64,000 nt of DNA from Vibrio crassostreae 9ZC13 (GCF_000272045.2 NZ_AJYZ02000019.1:586974-650973), one strand, 5' to 3'; positions 17,972-25,969 are shown, numbered from the stretch's first letter. The notes: generated by a model from the sequence alone, not told the origin. Translations and numbers: made by a program.

Positions 17972-18858
17972 TGAGAATAGCCTTACTTCCACTATTAATG
18001 TTTTCTTGCGTAGCGAATACCGCGCAAGCAACGGATTGGTTTAAGAGCAGCGATGCTCTGACTCAAGTTCATAAACATCTGCTAGATAATGATTTACCTC
18101 AGATGTTTGACTCATTAGTGGAAGTTTGGCAAATCAACTCGTCTCAATCACGAGAAGATCACCTCAATGAACTGTTCGATCAAGCATTGAACAAAGATTG
18201 TGGTAAAACTCTCACCAGAAAAACACTCCCAGATTGGATTAGTTCAGTCGTCGTTAAAAGACACATCATTCAAAGCCCTGGCCGAGATACCTTTCGTGTA
18301 TCGATTAATGTTGAATCCGAAAACAACATTCAAGACATTACCTTCGAGAAGTGGGTCGATAAGATCGTTTCTTCGGACAGTGAGTTAACCAAAGACAGTG
18401 AAGTGGTTAACAACGCATCGGTGAGTCTATACCGCAAGCGTTACAATTTAGCCTCTCAACTTGAATCCGGTTTATACCGTTTAAGCGTTAAAGGTGATGG
18501 CGGAAAGTCTTGGAGCACTTGGGTTGTTTTGGGTGAAGTTGCCATGCGTCAACAAGTTCGCTGGGCATCAAAAGACACGTGGCGAATCGATAAAAAAGAA
18601 CTACTCAATCCTTATTGTCCGCTCCCTAAGCTCGAAATTGGTTTGTACGATTACGTTGATGAACACTATGAACAGGTCTGGGGCAAGAGCTACGAATCTG
18701 ATTATCCAATGAACCTTACTGGTGAAGAACTTCCTAATGATCGCTATGTTTTAGCGGTTTCAATGGTGCATTCACGCTGGCAAGGCGACATAGCGATAGA
18801 ACAAGCACAAACTATCAGTAAAACTTATGATATTTCTAGCGAAGAAGAGTTAAAGTAA
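17971..18858 (+). CDS. vxrC: VxrC-like exported protein (DUF2861)
   Basis: A 295-residue exported protein with signal peptide MRIALLPLLMFSCVANTAQA. It resembles the DUF2861 family. The N-terminal 60 residues are helical (DALTQVHKHLLDNDLPQMFD), and the rest looks beta-rich with two similar Ig-like halves (TFRVSINVESENNIQDITFE, then LEIGLYDYVDEHYEQVWG). Two cysteines (DCGKTL and NPYCPLP) could form a disulphide. Biochemical role is unknown; assignment rests on position between vxrB and vxrD. It overlaps vxrB by one base. Confidence 0.85.
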   Translation: MRIALLPLLMFSCVANTAQATDWFKSSDALTQVHKHLLDNDLPQMFDSLVEVWQINSSQSREDHLNELFDQALNKDCGKTLTRKTLPDWISSVVVKRHIIQSPGRDTFRVSINVESENNIQDITFEKWVDKIVSSDSELTKDSEVVNNASVSLYRKRYNLASQLESGLYRLSVKGDGGKSWSTWVVLGEVAMRQQVRWASKDTWRIDKKELLNPYCPLPKLEIGLYDYVDEHYEQVWGKSYESDYPMNLTGEELPNDRYVLAVSMVHSRWQGDIAIEQAQTISKTYDISSEEELK

Positions 18859-18908
18859 TTTAAAATTGTGCCGTTAACTATGTAAGGGATCTAACAAAGA
18901 TAAACGGC

Positions 18909-20057
18909 ATGAAAAAAACTACAAAACTACTCGCAGCGTCAATTGCATTCGCCAGTCTTCCTCTTTCAGCAGCAAACTACGCCATTGAAGCGCGTGGTGA
19001 TGCGATGGGTGGTGTTGGTGTTGTTTCAGCAAACTTCCTAACTGCTCCATTCTATAACCCAGCACTTGTTGCCATTTATCGTCGTAATGATGACATGGGA
19101 ATGATCACGCCAAGTTTCGGCGGTAATTATAATGACCCTAACGACATGAAATCGAATGTCGATAGGGTCGTTGATGCGTCAAACACCGCAGACTTAGATG
19201 CAGCGCTCAATAAACTTGATGGCAACCAAGCTAATGTAGAACTTGGTGGTGTTGTCGCGTTTGCTCTTCCGAACCAGTTTGTCGCGGCAAACCTTTTCGC
19301 TAAAGCCTATACAGAATCATTTGCGACTCCTAACGTTTACACGACAGGTTCAGATGAAGACAAAGTAGAATTGTCTACTGTTGAAGCGGTTTCAATAGGC
19401 GTAGCAGAAGTTGGCCTTTCTTTAGCAAAATACCAAACCTTTATGGGTCAACACATCTCATTTGGTATCACACCAAAGATCCAACGCATTTATACGTATA
19501 ACTATGTTGCGTCGGTTAATGATTACGATTTGTCCGACGTTAGAGAAAACAGCGATGGCGACACTGCATTCAACATGGATGCCGGTGCACTTTGGTTCTT
19601 CGGCCCGTTCCGAGTAGGTGTTGCAGCAACTAACTTGATCTCTAGAGATATCGAAACAAAAGATACAACAAGAACACTTACCAGCAGCACAAGTAGTGCG
19701 ACACACCAAGTTGGTGGTAAATACACTTACCAACTAGAGCCGGTATACACAGTGGGTGCAGGTATCGTTTCTGATTACTTTACGTTGAGTGTTGATTATG
19801 ATTTGAATGAAGCAGAGAAGTTTACTTCGTTCGAAGACAACGAACAGATGATTCGTGTTGGTACTGAAGTCGACCTGTTACGTCAACTTAAGCTAAGGGG
19901 AGGGTATTACAAGAACCTGGCTTACTCTGATTCAGAAGGAACAGTGACAGCTGGTGTTGGTATCTCGCCATTGAACTTGTTTCAGCTAGATCTAAGTGCT
20001 AACTACACGAATGAAAATGCAATGGGTGCATCCATCAATTTCCTTGCTAGTTACTAA
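18909..20057 (+). CDS. vxrD: VxrD-like outer-membrane protein (TraF-type barrel)
   Basis: A 382-residue exported protein with signal peptide MKKTTKLLAASIAFASLPLS (cleavage after SAA). It resembles the 'conjugal transfer TraF' family (PF13729), which despite the name is a FadL/OmpP1-like beta-barrel fold: it begins YAIEARGDAMGGVGVVSAN with NPALVA, and ends in amphipathic strands (LDLSANYTNENAMGASINF). It is the fourth gene of the vxr set, with no conjugation genes nearby. Role unknown. The 41-bp gap to vxrE contains a hairpin that covers the vxrE ribosome-binding site. Confidence 0.88.
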   Translation: MKKTTKLLAASIAFASLPLSAANYAIEARGDAMGGVGVVSANFLTAPFYNPALVAIYRRNDDMGMITPSFGGNYNDPNDMKSNVDRVVDASNTADLDAALNKLDGNQANVELGGVVAFALPNQFVAANLFAKAYTESFATPNVYTTGSDEDKVELSTVEAVSIGVAEVGLSLAKYQTFMGQHISFGITPKIQRIYTYNYVASVNDYDLSDVRENSDGDTAFNMDAGALWFFGPFRVGVAATNLISRDIETKDTTRTLTSSTSSATHQVGGKYTYQLEPVYTVGAGIVSDYFTLSVDYDLNEAEKFTSFEDNEQMIRVGTEVDLLRQLKLRGGYYKNLAYSDSEGTVTAGVGISPLNLFQLDLSANYTNENAMGASINFLASY

Positions 20058-20070
20058 CAGTCCTTATATA

Positions 20071-20098
20071 GTTCTGCTCCTAAATAAAGGAGCAGAGC
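20071..20098 (+). promoter_or_regulatory. hairpin sequestering the vxrE ribosome-binding site
   Basis: TCTGCTCC (20073-20080) pairs perfectly with GGAGCAGA (20089-20096) across an AT-rich eight-base loop. The stem extends by a G-U and a G-C pair to 20071/20098, the base just before the vxrE ATG. The 3' arm contains GGAG, the only Shine-Dalgarno sequence of vxrE. There is no T run, so it is not a classical terminator. Translational control or mRNA processing is inferred. Confidence 0.6.
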
Positions 20099-20251
20099 AT
20101 GCTAAACGACTTACCAACCCTTTCTCACGAAGAACAACAGAAAGCTGTTGAACGAATTCAAGAAATGATGACTCAGGGCATCAGCACAGCACAAGCTATC
20201 AAAATCGTTGCTGAGCAAATTCGTGAAGAAATGAGTAATAAAGAAGAGTAG
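20099..20251 (+). CDS. vxrE: VxrE, YoaH-like UPF0181 small protein
   Basis: A 50-residue protein. It reads [20 protein letters not shown], then [20 protein letters not shown] and a short acidic tail, closely matching E. coli YoaH (UPF0181) as I recall it. It is all-helical, soluble, with no signal peptide. GGAG is 6 bases before the ATG, in the 3' arm of a hairpin. It is the fifth and last gene of the vxr set, followed immediately by a terminator. Function unknown. Confidence 0.88.
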   Translation: MLNDLPTLSHEEQQKAVERIQEMMTQGISTAQAIKIVAEQIREEMSNKEE

Positions 20252-20272
20252 GGCATCAGCCCTTCTTTTTTA
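20250..20272 (+). terminator. rho-independent terminator of the vxr operon
   Basis: The 5-bp stem AGGGC/GCCCT (20250-20254 with 20259-20263, loop ATCA) is followed by CTTTTTT. It overlaps the vxrE stop codon. Confidence 0.75.
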
Positions 20273-20796
20273 ACACCTTAATGCACTATAACTAAATATA
20301 TTACCCTCTAGTATATTATCTCGTACATACCCAATCTTTAGTTACCCTAAATTCCGACCTAACCAAAACCCTTAAATTTAGCTTATTCAGTAAGTTACAG
20401 CAGAGTAATCCACTTTATAGGCTTTTCTCGGTTTCTATTTGTAATTAAATTACAACAAGATCTGAAAGTGAAACAATTGCCAATTTTGGTGTCAGTATTT
20501 ATGTCACCGTGTTTAAGTGGTTCAATATATGGCGTTTTTTAAGGATAGTGACGTTGTGACTTATGTTTTTAGCGGATACGAGTGTATGAATGTTCACAAG
20601 CAGACAAATGAGGATTTCATCTAAAAACAGTGCGAGATAAGTAGCGACGGTAATATTCAAAACCGATACCGCGAGTGACTGAGCACTGGTTAGAGCAAGC
20701 TTTACTCGCCAATACGTGACTGCAGAACAAGTGCTAAGGAAGCTTAGAGACGTAAGGAAGAGCTGTTTATATAGAGCGATTCAGGAACGATACGTA

Positions 20797-21375
20797 TCAA
20801 CCTGAGAATGCTAAATCGATGTGTTTTCTATTGGGGAATGATAAGTCTAAGCGATAGAACTTGTTAGAAATAGGGTCGCTTTGAGCGCTGTAGTTGTCGT
20901 CGTGGTTACGTATGTAGAATCGAAACCTTGGCTCCTCTTGACCTTCATATTCTATATTGATGGTGACCGAATCGAACGTTGAGAGATCGAGCCCTTCATT
21001 TTGGGTCGATCTCTTAACGTACTCAATTTCACAGAAGGGTAAGCTATAGGTTTGTTCAAAGTCACGCTGTAACTTAATTCCATCTTCTGACTTATGTAAT
21101 GAGCCTACGGTGCCACCATCGTGGTCTCTGTCCGTATTTACGCGCGTAGGCTATCTGTCAGGTGTGATGATGTAGTTCTTATCCATGAGCGTATTAAAAG
21201 AGATCAACGACACTAGCGTGATTGCTAGGCAAAAATACGCGCCCAGCGACAGATATATGCCTAAATAGCGTTGTTTTTGTTCGGTATTTATACGAAAGGT
21301 AACGTTTTTAAGGGGATAATAATTTAACTGTGTAAATATACAGTTATTATTTGGGTTCTTTATTTTGTGTTCCAT
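20797..21375 (-). pseudogene. membrane sensor-gene remnant with in-frame amber stop, probably from a diguanylate cyclase
   Basis: Reading from the ATG at 21375 gives 74 codons, a TAG (21151-21153), then 117 further codons in the same frame to a TGA at 20797-20799. The first part has a membrane helix (about residues 38-60, YLSLGAYFCLAITLVSLISF). The second part is coherent protein: LDLSTFDSVTINIEYEGQ, then RFRFYIRNHDDNYSAQ and KFYRLDLSFPN. This resembles the extracytoplasmic domain found at the N-terminus of some vibrio GGDEF proteins. The catalytic half is missing after LAFSG. Family attribution is from memory; the amber codon and lack of any frameshift are directly visible. Confidence 0.7.
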
Positions 21376-21432
21376 AGGACCAAGCTTTACCTGTACAGCT
21401 AGCTACAGTGTCACTTTACTTATTGATTACAT

Positions 21433-21656
21433 GTGTCGATAAACATTATAAGCTTTCTAATCTCAGGCGGTAACACCATTGCGACTTCAAAGCAGGCATA
21501 TCAGTTAGAGAAAACAAGTAAAGAAAAACTAAGCGCAATGGGTTTAAAGTAACTCTTAGGTTTATTACCAAAGCTACCTAAGTCCAATTGAACGTAATTT
21601 CAGGGCAAACCGTGATTATGGATCTGCCAAGTATCGGTGTTGTGTACCAGCAATAA
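21433..21656 (+). pseudogene. coding-like fragment, family unknown
   Basis: One frame reads ISFLISGGNTIATSKQ, AYQLEKTSKEKLSAMGLK, then stops (21550-21552). Another frame resumes as LNVISGQTVIMDLPSIGVVY and stops at 21654-21656. The composition looks like decayed protein-coding DNA with one frameshift, but I recognise no family and it could be chance. Confidence 0.3.
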
Positions 21657-21891
21657 GTGTAATGAATCTATGCAAACTGAACACAAAGTACTAACTCTAG
21701 AGAGAATCGTTAAGAAGGTTTGAAAAATGTGTGTGCGAATCTACGTAAGACAGACGAACTTTATTAGCTGATGGATTTGAACGAAAGCTCAGCATGTGCA
21801 GTTGATAAAAAACATTGGTCGCGTGTGTGAAATCTGAAAAAGAAACAACAGCAATGCTCACAAGAATCACACACAACGCGGCGGTTCGTTA

Positions 21892-21981
21892 GTGCAAACA
21901 GAGAAGTGGCAAGATAAGTTAAATCAGATGGACAAAGTTTCTCGTCAATTAGATTTGCTGAATGAAGGTTGGATTGTGTAG
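21892..21981 (+). pseudogene. coding-like C-terminal fragment, family unknown
   Basis: A 29-codon frame reading VQTEKWQDKLNQMDKVSR then QLDLLNEGWIV ends in TAG. It has helical, protein-like composition and no start site of its own. It is probably the tail of a lost gene. Confidence 0.25.
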
Positions 21982-22086
21982 ATGTTGGCCGCACATATAA
22001 TTATTTGATTTCAAATGCGCTAAGAAAACCCTGAACGGCGCAAGAAGCGTGAGAGTCAGTTGGAACAAGGATTTTAAGGACAAAAG

Positions 22087-22152
22087 ATGAGAATACTACC
22101 TTTAGAATTAACTACACGTATTATTAACTGCGTATTATGTACGTTATGTTAA
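22087..22152 (+). CDS. possible 21-residue small protein or leader peptide
   Basis: The ATG is preceded by AAGGACAAAAG, a good ribosome-binding site. The peptide begins MRILPLELTTRIIN and ends CVLCTLC, with two cysteines in the last four residues. A terminator-like hairpin follows at 22171-22202. It lies at the end of the decayed region with no plus-strand gene close downstream, so it is either an independent microprotein gene, a leftover, or chance. Confidence 0.25.
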   Translation: MRILPLELTTRIINCVLCTLC

Positions 22153-22170
22153 ATGGATTTTGATGTTTAT

Positions 22171-22202
22171 AAGGCAGGTATCTTTGTGCGATGCCCTGCC
22201 TT
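22171..22202 (+). terminator. terminator-like hairpin
   Basis: AAGGCAGG (22171-22178) pairs with CCTGCCTT (22195-22202) around a 16-base loop. The following sequence (TGTATTGT) is only weakly T-rich, so termination would be inefficient. Confidence 0.4.
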
Positions 22203-22322
22203 TGTATTGTGCCGATATTCTCTAATTTATACTGTGTATTTAACCATACTGGCTATTTACCATAAAATACCTAATAACCAGTGATAATAATCTTCGATTT
22301 TAACCCTGGTATTAGTTAGAGA

Positions 22323-22634
22323 TTAACCGCCAGCAAATTTAACTTTGTAGCCTTTCTTTTCAAGGTGCGCTTTGATCTTGTCGCGCGCGTCACCTTGAAT
22401 TTCGATGTTGCCATCTTTTACTGAGCCACCGCAGCCGCAAACTTTCTTGAGTTCTGCTGCCATTAGTTTTAATGGTGCGTCATCTAGGTCTAAGCCAGTT
22501 ACGACAGAAACGCCTTTGCCTTTACGGCCTTTGGTTTCTTTTTGGATTCGAACGATACCATCGCCTTTAGGACGTTGGACTTTCTCTTCTTCAGGCTTAA
22601 TGCGACCTGTTTCTGTTGAATATACTAGGCTCAT
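22323..22634 (-). CDS. yciH: YciH/SUI1-family translation factor
   Basis: A 103-residue protein related to eukaryotic eIF1 (SUI1), implicated in start-site fidelity. Diagnostic parts are the basic loop KETKGRKGKGVSVVTGLDL and the CGCGGSVKDGNIEIQGD core, followed by LEKKGYKVKFAGG at the C-terminus. Length is standard. It lies 3 bp downstream of the DUF3319-type gene on the minus strand, so the two are very probably co-transcribed. Confidence 0.93.
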   Translation of the reverse strand: MSLVYSTETGRIKPEEEKVQRPKGDGIVRIQKETKGRKGKGVSVVTGLDLDDAPLKLMAAELKKVCGCGGSVKDGNIEIQGDARDKIKAHLEKKGYKVKFAGG

Positions 22635-22637
22635 AAT

Positions 22638-23006
22638 TTACTTCTTTTGTTGCTCTGCTTTTTGTTTTGCGAGTAAGTAAGCTTCTATATGGCGTTGGAT
22701 TGCAACCTTACCGCCTTTGATTAAGCGACCGTTAAACATGCAATACCACGCATTAGGCTCACCGGTGTCATTCTTGATTTGGTAGCCGTTGAAGTTTTCA
22801 GTCGAGCCACCAGTTCCTCTCGACTTATTTAATGACATGAATTCTTTTGGATCAATAATAGATGCGGTATCAATCCACCAATCAATACTCTTTTTCACGG
22901 CAGCTAGGTTGCCCTGAATAACGTTGTTTTTTAACTTAGCACGCCAAACTGTGTTGTTAGCATCTATCGATTGAAGATGGACGCTTCGGTAAATTGAATT
23001 AGCCAT
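22638..23006 (-). CDS. DUF3319-type protein, function unknown
   Basis: A 122-residue soluble protein. It begins MANSIYRSVHLQSIDANNTV and contains a tryptophan-rich stretch (IDWWIDTAS), then NAWYCMFNGRLIKGGKVAIQ and a lysine/glutamine-rich helical tail (LLAKQKAEQQKK). I believe this matches the vibrio DUF3319 family, without certainty. No signal peptide or membrane segment. It is the promoter-proximal gene of a two-gene unit with yciH and diverges from the integrase gene across 100 bp. Confidence 0.65.
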   Translation of the reverse strand: MANSIYRSVHLQSIDANNTVWRAKLKNNVIQGNLAAVKKSIDWWIDTASIIDPKEFMSLNKSRGTGGSTENFNGYQIKNDTGEPNAWYCMFNGRLIKGGKVAIQRHIEAYLLAKQKAEQQKK

Positions 23007-23106
23007 ATCTATTAATCATCTTTTTGTTTTCACTGCATTAATCATAAGTATACTAATAATGATATCAAGCATAATATGGTAAAAACACCTGTAGAGGTAT
23101 GGTAAT

Positions 23107-24075
23107 TTGAGAAAAAAAGTCCCTATTTTAACTGACTCTGTGATAATTAATTCATTTGTTGAAAAATTAAACAGCAACGCGACAATAGAAATTATAGATG
23201 AGTTGACAGGATTTCAATACTCTCGCAATTCACTGTTGGGCATTTACAGTGATTGGAATCGCTATCATGCGTTCTGTACCAAACATCGTATTAACACACT
23301 TCCCGCATCTATAACCGCTGTTCGTCGTTTTCTTGAAACGGAGTCTAACGATAGAAAATACGCATCGCTAAAACGTTACACTGCAACGCTTAGCATGTTA
23401 CATACTGTGTTGAGCTTTGCTAACCCGATCAAGCACAGGCAAGTTCGCTTTACCCTACTCCACTTACAATCTCAAATGGCCGGTGACGCTAAACAAACCA
23501 ATGCTATGACATCTGTGCATCTCACTGATTTGAATACGTTACTCTCCCATGAGAAAGCAAACCTGAAAGAGATCAGAGACATTGCTATTTATAACGTGAT
23601 GTTCGAGTGTGCTTTAAAGCGCTCAGAGCTTAAGTTGTTATCGATGAGTGATGTTGAGTACGTTGAAGATCATTACCAAGTAACAGTCAAAGATTCGGCT
23701 TATCAGTTGTCACAAATAGCCAGTGTTGCACTTCAACGTTGGCTTTCGTTTACTGGTATACAAGATGACTTGCCAGTATTTCGTGCGATAGACAAGCATG
23801 AGAATATTGGTTTGCAGCCTTTAGATGATTCGTCCATCTATAGGATATTGAGAAGAGCTAGCGACTTACTTCAACTGCCAGAAAATCACCATTTCTCTGG
23901 AAATTCGATTCGTGTTGGTGCTGCACAAGAGTTGTCGAAACAAGGTCTTAAGGTGAGAGAGATTCAGGACTTTGGTCGTTGGCTTAGCCCGGCAATGCCA
24001 GCTCAATATGTCGGTTTCACGGGAACGGCTGATAGTGAGAAGATGAAGTTTAAGGCGTTAATACCTTGGCAATGA
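23107..24075 (+). CDS. solitary tyrosine recombinase with altered box II
   Basis: A 322-residue phage-integrase-family protein. The N-terminal SAM-like core-binding domain spans about 10-120 (YSDWNRYHAFC, SITAVRRFLETES) and the catalytic domain about 130-322. Catalytic positions visible: Arg172 (ALKRSEL), probable Lys195, Arg269, Trp292 (FGRWLSP), Tyr301 (AQYVG). The box II histidine, normally HxxR, is replaced by Asn266 (GNSIRVG). The only plausible start is TTG at 23107, with AGAGGT about 8 bases upstream. No attachment site, excisionase or cargo genes are evident beside it. It may be a domesticated or impaired enzyme. Confidence 0.85.
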   Translation: MRKKVPILTDSVIINSFVEKLNSNATIEIIDELTGFQYSRNSLLGIYSDWNRYHAFCTKHRINTLPASITAVRRFLETESNDRKYASLKRYTATLSMLHTVLSFANPIKHRQVRFTLLHLQSQMAGDAKQTNAMTSVHLTDLNTLLSHEKANLKEIRDIAIYNVMFECALKRSELKLLSMSDVEYVEDHYQVTVKDSAYQLSQIASVALQRWLSFTGIQDDLPVFRAIDKHENIGLQPLDDSSIYRILRRASDLLQLPENHHFSGNSIRVGAAQELSKQGLKVREIQDFGRWLSPAMPAQYVGFTGTADSEKMKFKALIPWQ

Positions 24076-24156
24076 CGGGTCGCAGATTACTTGGATATTA
24101 CTATTTTGATATAAGTTATGGTTAAAACGATATTTGTAAAAACGGTTAGCGTTAAA

Positions 24157-24190
24157 AACAAAAAGCGCCTTGGCGAAAGCTCAAGGCACT
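24157..24190 (-). terminator. rho-independent terminator of ddl
   Basis: On the minus strand GCCTTGAGC and GCCAAGGC form a stem with one bulge and a TTTC loop, followed by GCTTTTTG. It is about 40 bp past the ddl stop. Confidence 0.75.
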
Positions 24191-24230
24191 TGTTGGTTCA
24201 GCTCTAAGTGAACGAAAACGAGTTAGAAAC

Positions 24231-25226
24231 CTAAGAAAGGCTTGTTCTCACGCAGTTTTCTAAGAACTGGCTGAATTTGTGGCCGTCATGCTCAACCATT
24301 TTAGGGAACATGGAGATTGGCGTCATACCTGGGAAGGTGTTGACTTCGTTCAGGTAGATCTCGTTGTCTTGCGTTAAAAAGAAGTCGATACGAGACAAGT
24401 GACGAAGCTTCATCTGGGTGAAGACTTTTCGTGCGCTGTCTGCAATCAATTCACGCTGTTCGTCAGTTAAATTACTTGCTTCAACTTCAGTGATCGAGTG
24501 GCTGTCTGCACTGTACTTCTCTTCGTAAGAGTAAAATGCGCCATTCGGTGCAATCACCTCACCCGGCTTGCTGATGTGTAGCTCGCCATCGATTTCATAA
24601 GCAGCAATTTCTAGCTCTCTAGGCACCACTGATTTCTCAACCAATACTTGGTCCGAGAAAGTGAACGCCTTGTTGATAGCCTCGCTTAAATCTTCTACTT
24701 GGTTAACTTGGTAACAACCTACAGAAGAACCTTGACGAGCCGCTTTCACAAACACTTTACCCCACTTTTCAAATGCTTGAGTTGCTTGTGAGTGAGCTTG
24801 ATCATTGTTGTCTGATAAGAACAGGTACGGCGTGTTTGGAATACCAAGTGCGTCGTACCAAAGCTTTGACGTGATTTTGTTAAAGCTGTTGTTGCTTGCT
24901 TCTGGACCACAACCTAGGTATGGAATTTTAGCCATTTCAAACAGTGATTGAATGTCACCTGTTTCACCTGGGAAACCGTGTATGCAAGGCACAATGAAAT
25001 CGACTTTAGATGCTAAATTGTCACCGCGTAAGGTTTGGTCGTTAATATCAAGATAAACCAATTCACCTGAATCAAGACACCAGCCTTCGTTCTTAATTTC
25101 AACTCTTACAACGTTAAAATCTGCAACGCTATTAAGTTGTTCAAAAAGGTAATTGGCTGAAACTAAAGATACTTCATGCTCTGAAGATCCACCGCCGCAA
25201 AGTAGAAGGATGTTTGTGGTGTTCAT
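24231..25226 (-). CDS. ddl: D-alanine--D-alanine ligase
   Basis: A 331-residue ATP-grasp ligase that makes D-Ala-D-Ala for peptidoglycan. The N-terminal motif LLCGGGSSEHEVSLVSAN and the central PCIHGFPGETGDIQSL are diagnostic. ATP-grasp residues follow (VFVKAARQGSSVGC, LVEKSVVPRELEIAAYE). The metal-binding end is RIDFFLTQDNEIYLNEVNT followed by FPGMTPISMFP. In V. cholerae a ddl gene lies at a similar place on chromosome II, as I recall. Monocistronic with its own terminator. Confidence 0.95.
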   Translation of the reverse strand: MNTTNILLLCGGGSSEHEVSLVSANYLFEQLNSVADFNVVRVEIKNEGWCLDSGELVYLDINDQTLRGDNLASKVDFIVPCIHGFPGETGDIQSLFEMAKIPYLGCGPEASNNSFNKITSKLWYDALGIPNTPYLFLSDNNDQAHSQATQAFEKWGKVFVKAARQGSSVGCYQVNQVEDLSEAINKAFTFSDQVLVEKSVVPRELEIAAYEIDGELHISKPGEVIAPNGAFYSYEEKYSADSHSITEVEASNLTDEQRELIADSARKVFTQMKLRHLSRIDFFLTQDNEIYLNEVNTFPGMTPISMFPKMVEHDGHKFSQFLENCVRTSLS

Positions 25227-25360
25227 GGGTAAATTCGGTCCTTGAAACTAGGAGTACTGACTTCAATGATAAACAAAAGTCGAGATAGGTACAGTGTTTT
25301 GATTGTTAAAATTGCGTTCGAAAGATCGAGCGATTAACTATTAAACAAAACAGCGAGTCT

Positions 25361-25394
25361 TAAAACAAAAGAAGGAGCATTTGCCCCTTCTTTA
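25361..25394 (-). terminator. rho-independent terminator of the SPOR lipoprotein gene
   Basis: A stem (AAAGAAGG-GC arms within 25368-25393, loop ATTT) is followed on the minus strand by CTTTTGTTTT. It begins 12 bp after the stop codon. Confidence 0.75.
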
Positions 25395-25405
25395 TGAATC
25401 AAAAC

Positions 25406-25969
25406 TTAGTTCAACTTGTTAAGCGTTGGGTATTCAGAGTTCTTGATGTCATCAATGCTCTTAACGAACGGCTTCAAGTTTTGGAAAGTGTTCGGCAGTG
25501 TTGAGATTGCCTTTTTAGCTTCTAAGCGTGTTGCGTAGTCACCATAAAGTACCGTGAACCACTTAGTGCCGTTAACCATTTTGTAGTTTTCCCAAACTGG
25601 CTGAGAAGTCGTAGGTAGCATTTTCACGAAAGAATCGACTTTACTTTGGCTGCCAACAGCAACAACTTGAACTGTGTAACCAAAACGCTGGTTCATGTCT
25701 TGTTGTTTCTTCGTTGGTCCTGTCACTACTGCAACTGGCTTAGCTTTAGTCGTTTGAGTGACTTTCTGTTCAACAGGTTCAGTTCTGATCACGTTGACAA
25801 CGTTTTCTTCAACAACGCCTGTTTGCTCAGATTGAGATACAACTGGAGCTTCAACTTTGGCCGTCTTGTACTCTTCTTGATAACTATCTGAAGTGACATT
25901 GGTAACGTAGTCGTCAGATACACACGCAGCCAAGAGCAGTGGCAAAGTCACAATTGCAAATTTTTTCAT
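25406..25969 (-). CDS. SPOR-domain lipoprotein
   Basis: A 187-residue lipoprotein. The signal peptide MKKFAIVTLPLLLAAC has a lipobox (LLAAC, Cys16) followed by VSDD. Aspartates at +3/+4 rather than +2 leave the final membrane uncertain. A low-complexity Val/Glu/Thr linker (about 30-90) leads to a C-terminal SPOR domain (about 97-180): GYTVQVVAVGSQSKVDSFVK, WFTVLYGDYATRLEAKKAIS, LPNTFQNLKPFVKSI. SPOR domains bind denuded glycan strands at division sites, which suggests a septal or wall-remodelling role. The specific gene is not recognised. Confidence 0.88.
   Translation of the reverse strand: MKKFAIVTLPLLLAACVSDDYVTNVTSDSYQEEYKTAKVEAPVVSQSEQTGVVEENVVNVIRTEPVEQKVTQTTKAKPVAVVTGPTKKQQDMNQRFGYTVQVVAVGSQSKVDSFVKMLPTTSQPVWENYKMVNGTKWFTVLYGDYATRLEAKKAISTLPNTFQNLKPFVKSIDDIKNSEYPTLNKLN

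Larger units (their letters stand above)
20273..22322. other. 2-kb gene graveyard between vxrE and yciH
   Basis: No intact gene above 80 codons is supportable here. I see one clear pseudogene on the minus strand (20797-21375), two coding-like fragments on the plus strand (21433-21656 and 21892-21981), and a further short coding-looking piece at 20708-20799 (frame VTAEQVLRKLRDVRKSCLYR). A 21-codon frame with its own ribosome-binding site lies at 22087-22152, followed by a hairpin. The rest (20280-20640) is AT-rich with nothing I recognise. I find no transposase remnant or flanking repeats. Confidence 0.6.

Noticed and set aside
18909..20057. Conjugation gene traF, suggesting an integrated plasmid element
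   Set aside because: The family name is historical; position in the vxr operon and absence of any other transfer gene make it a chromosomal outer-membrane protein.
21764..21994. 76-codon minus-strand frame in the decayed region
   Set aside because: Cysteine- and phenylalanine-rich nonsense composition; the opposite strand shows the more protein-like fragment at 21892-21981.
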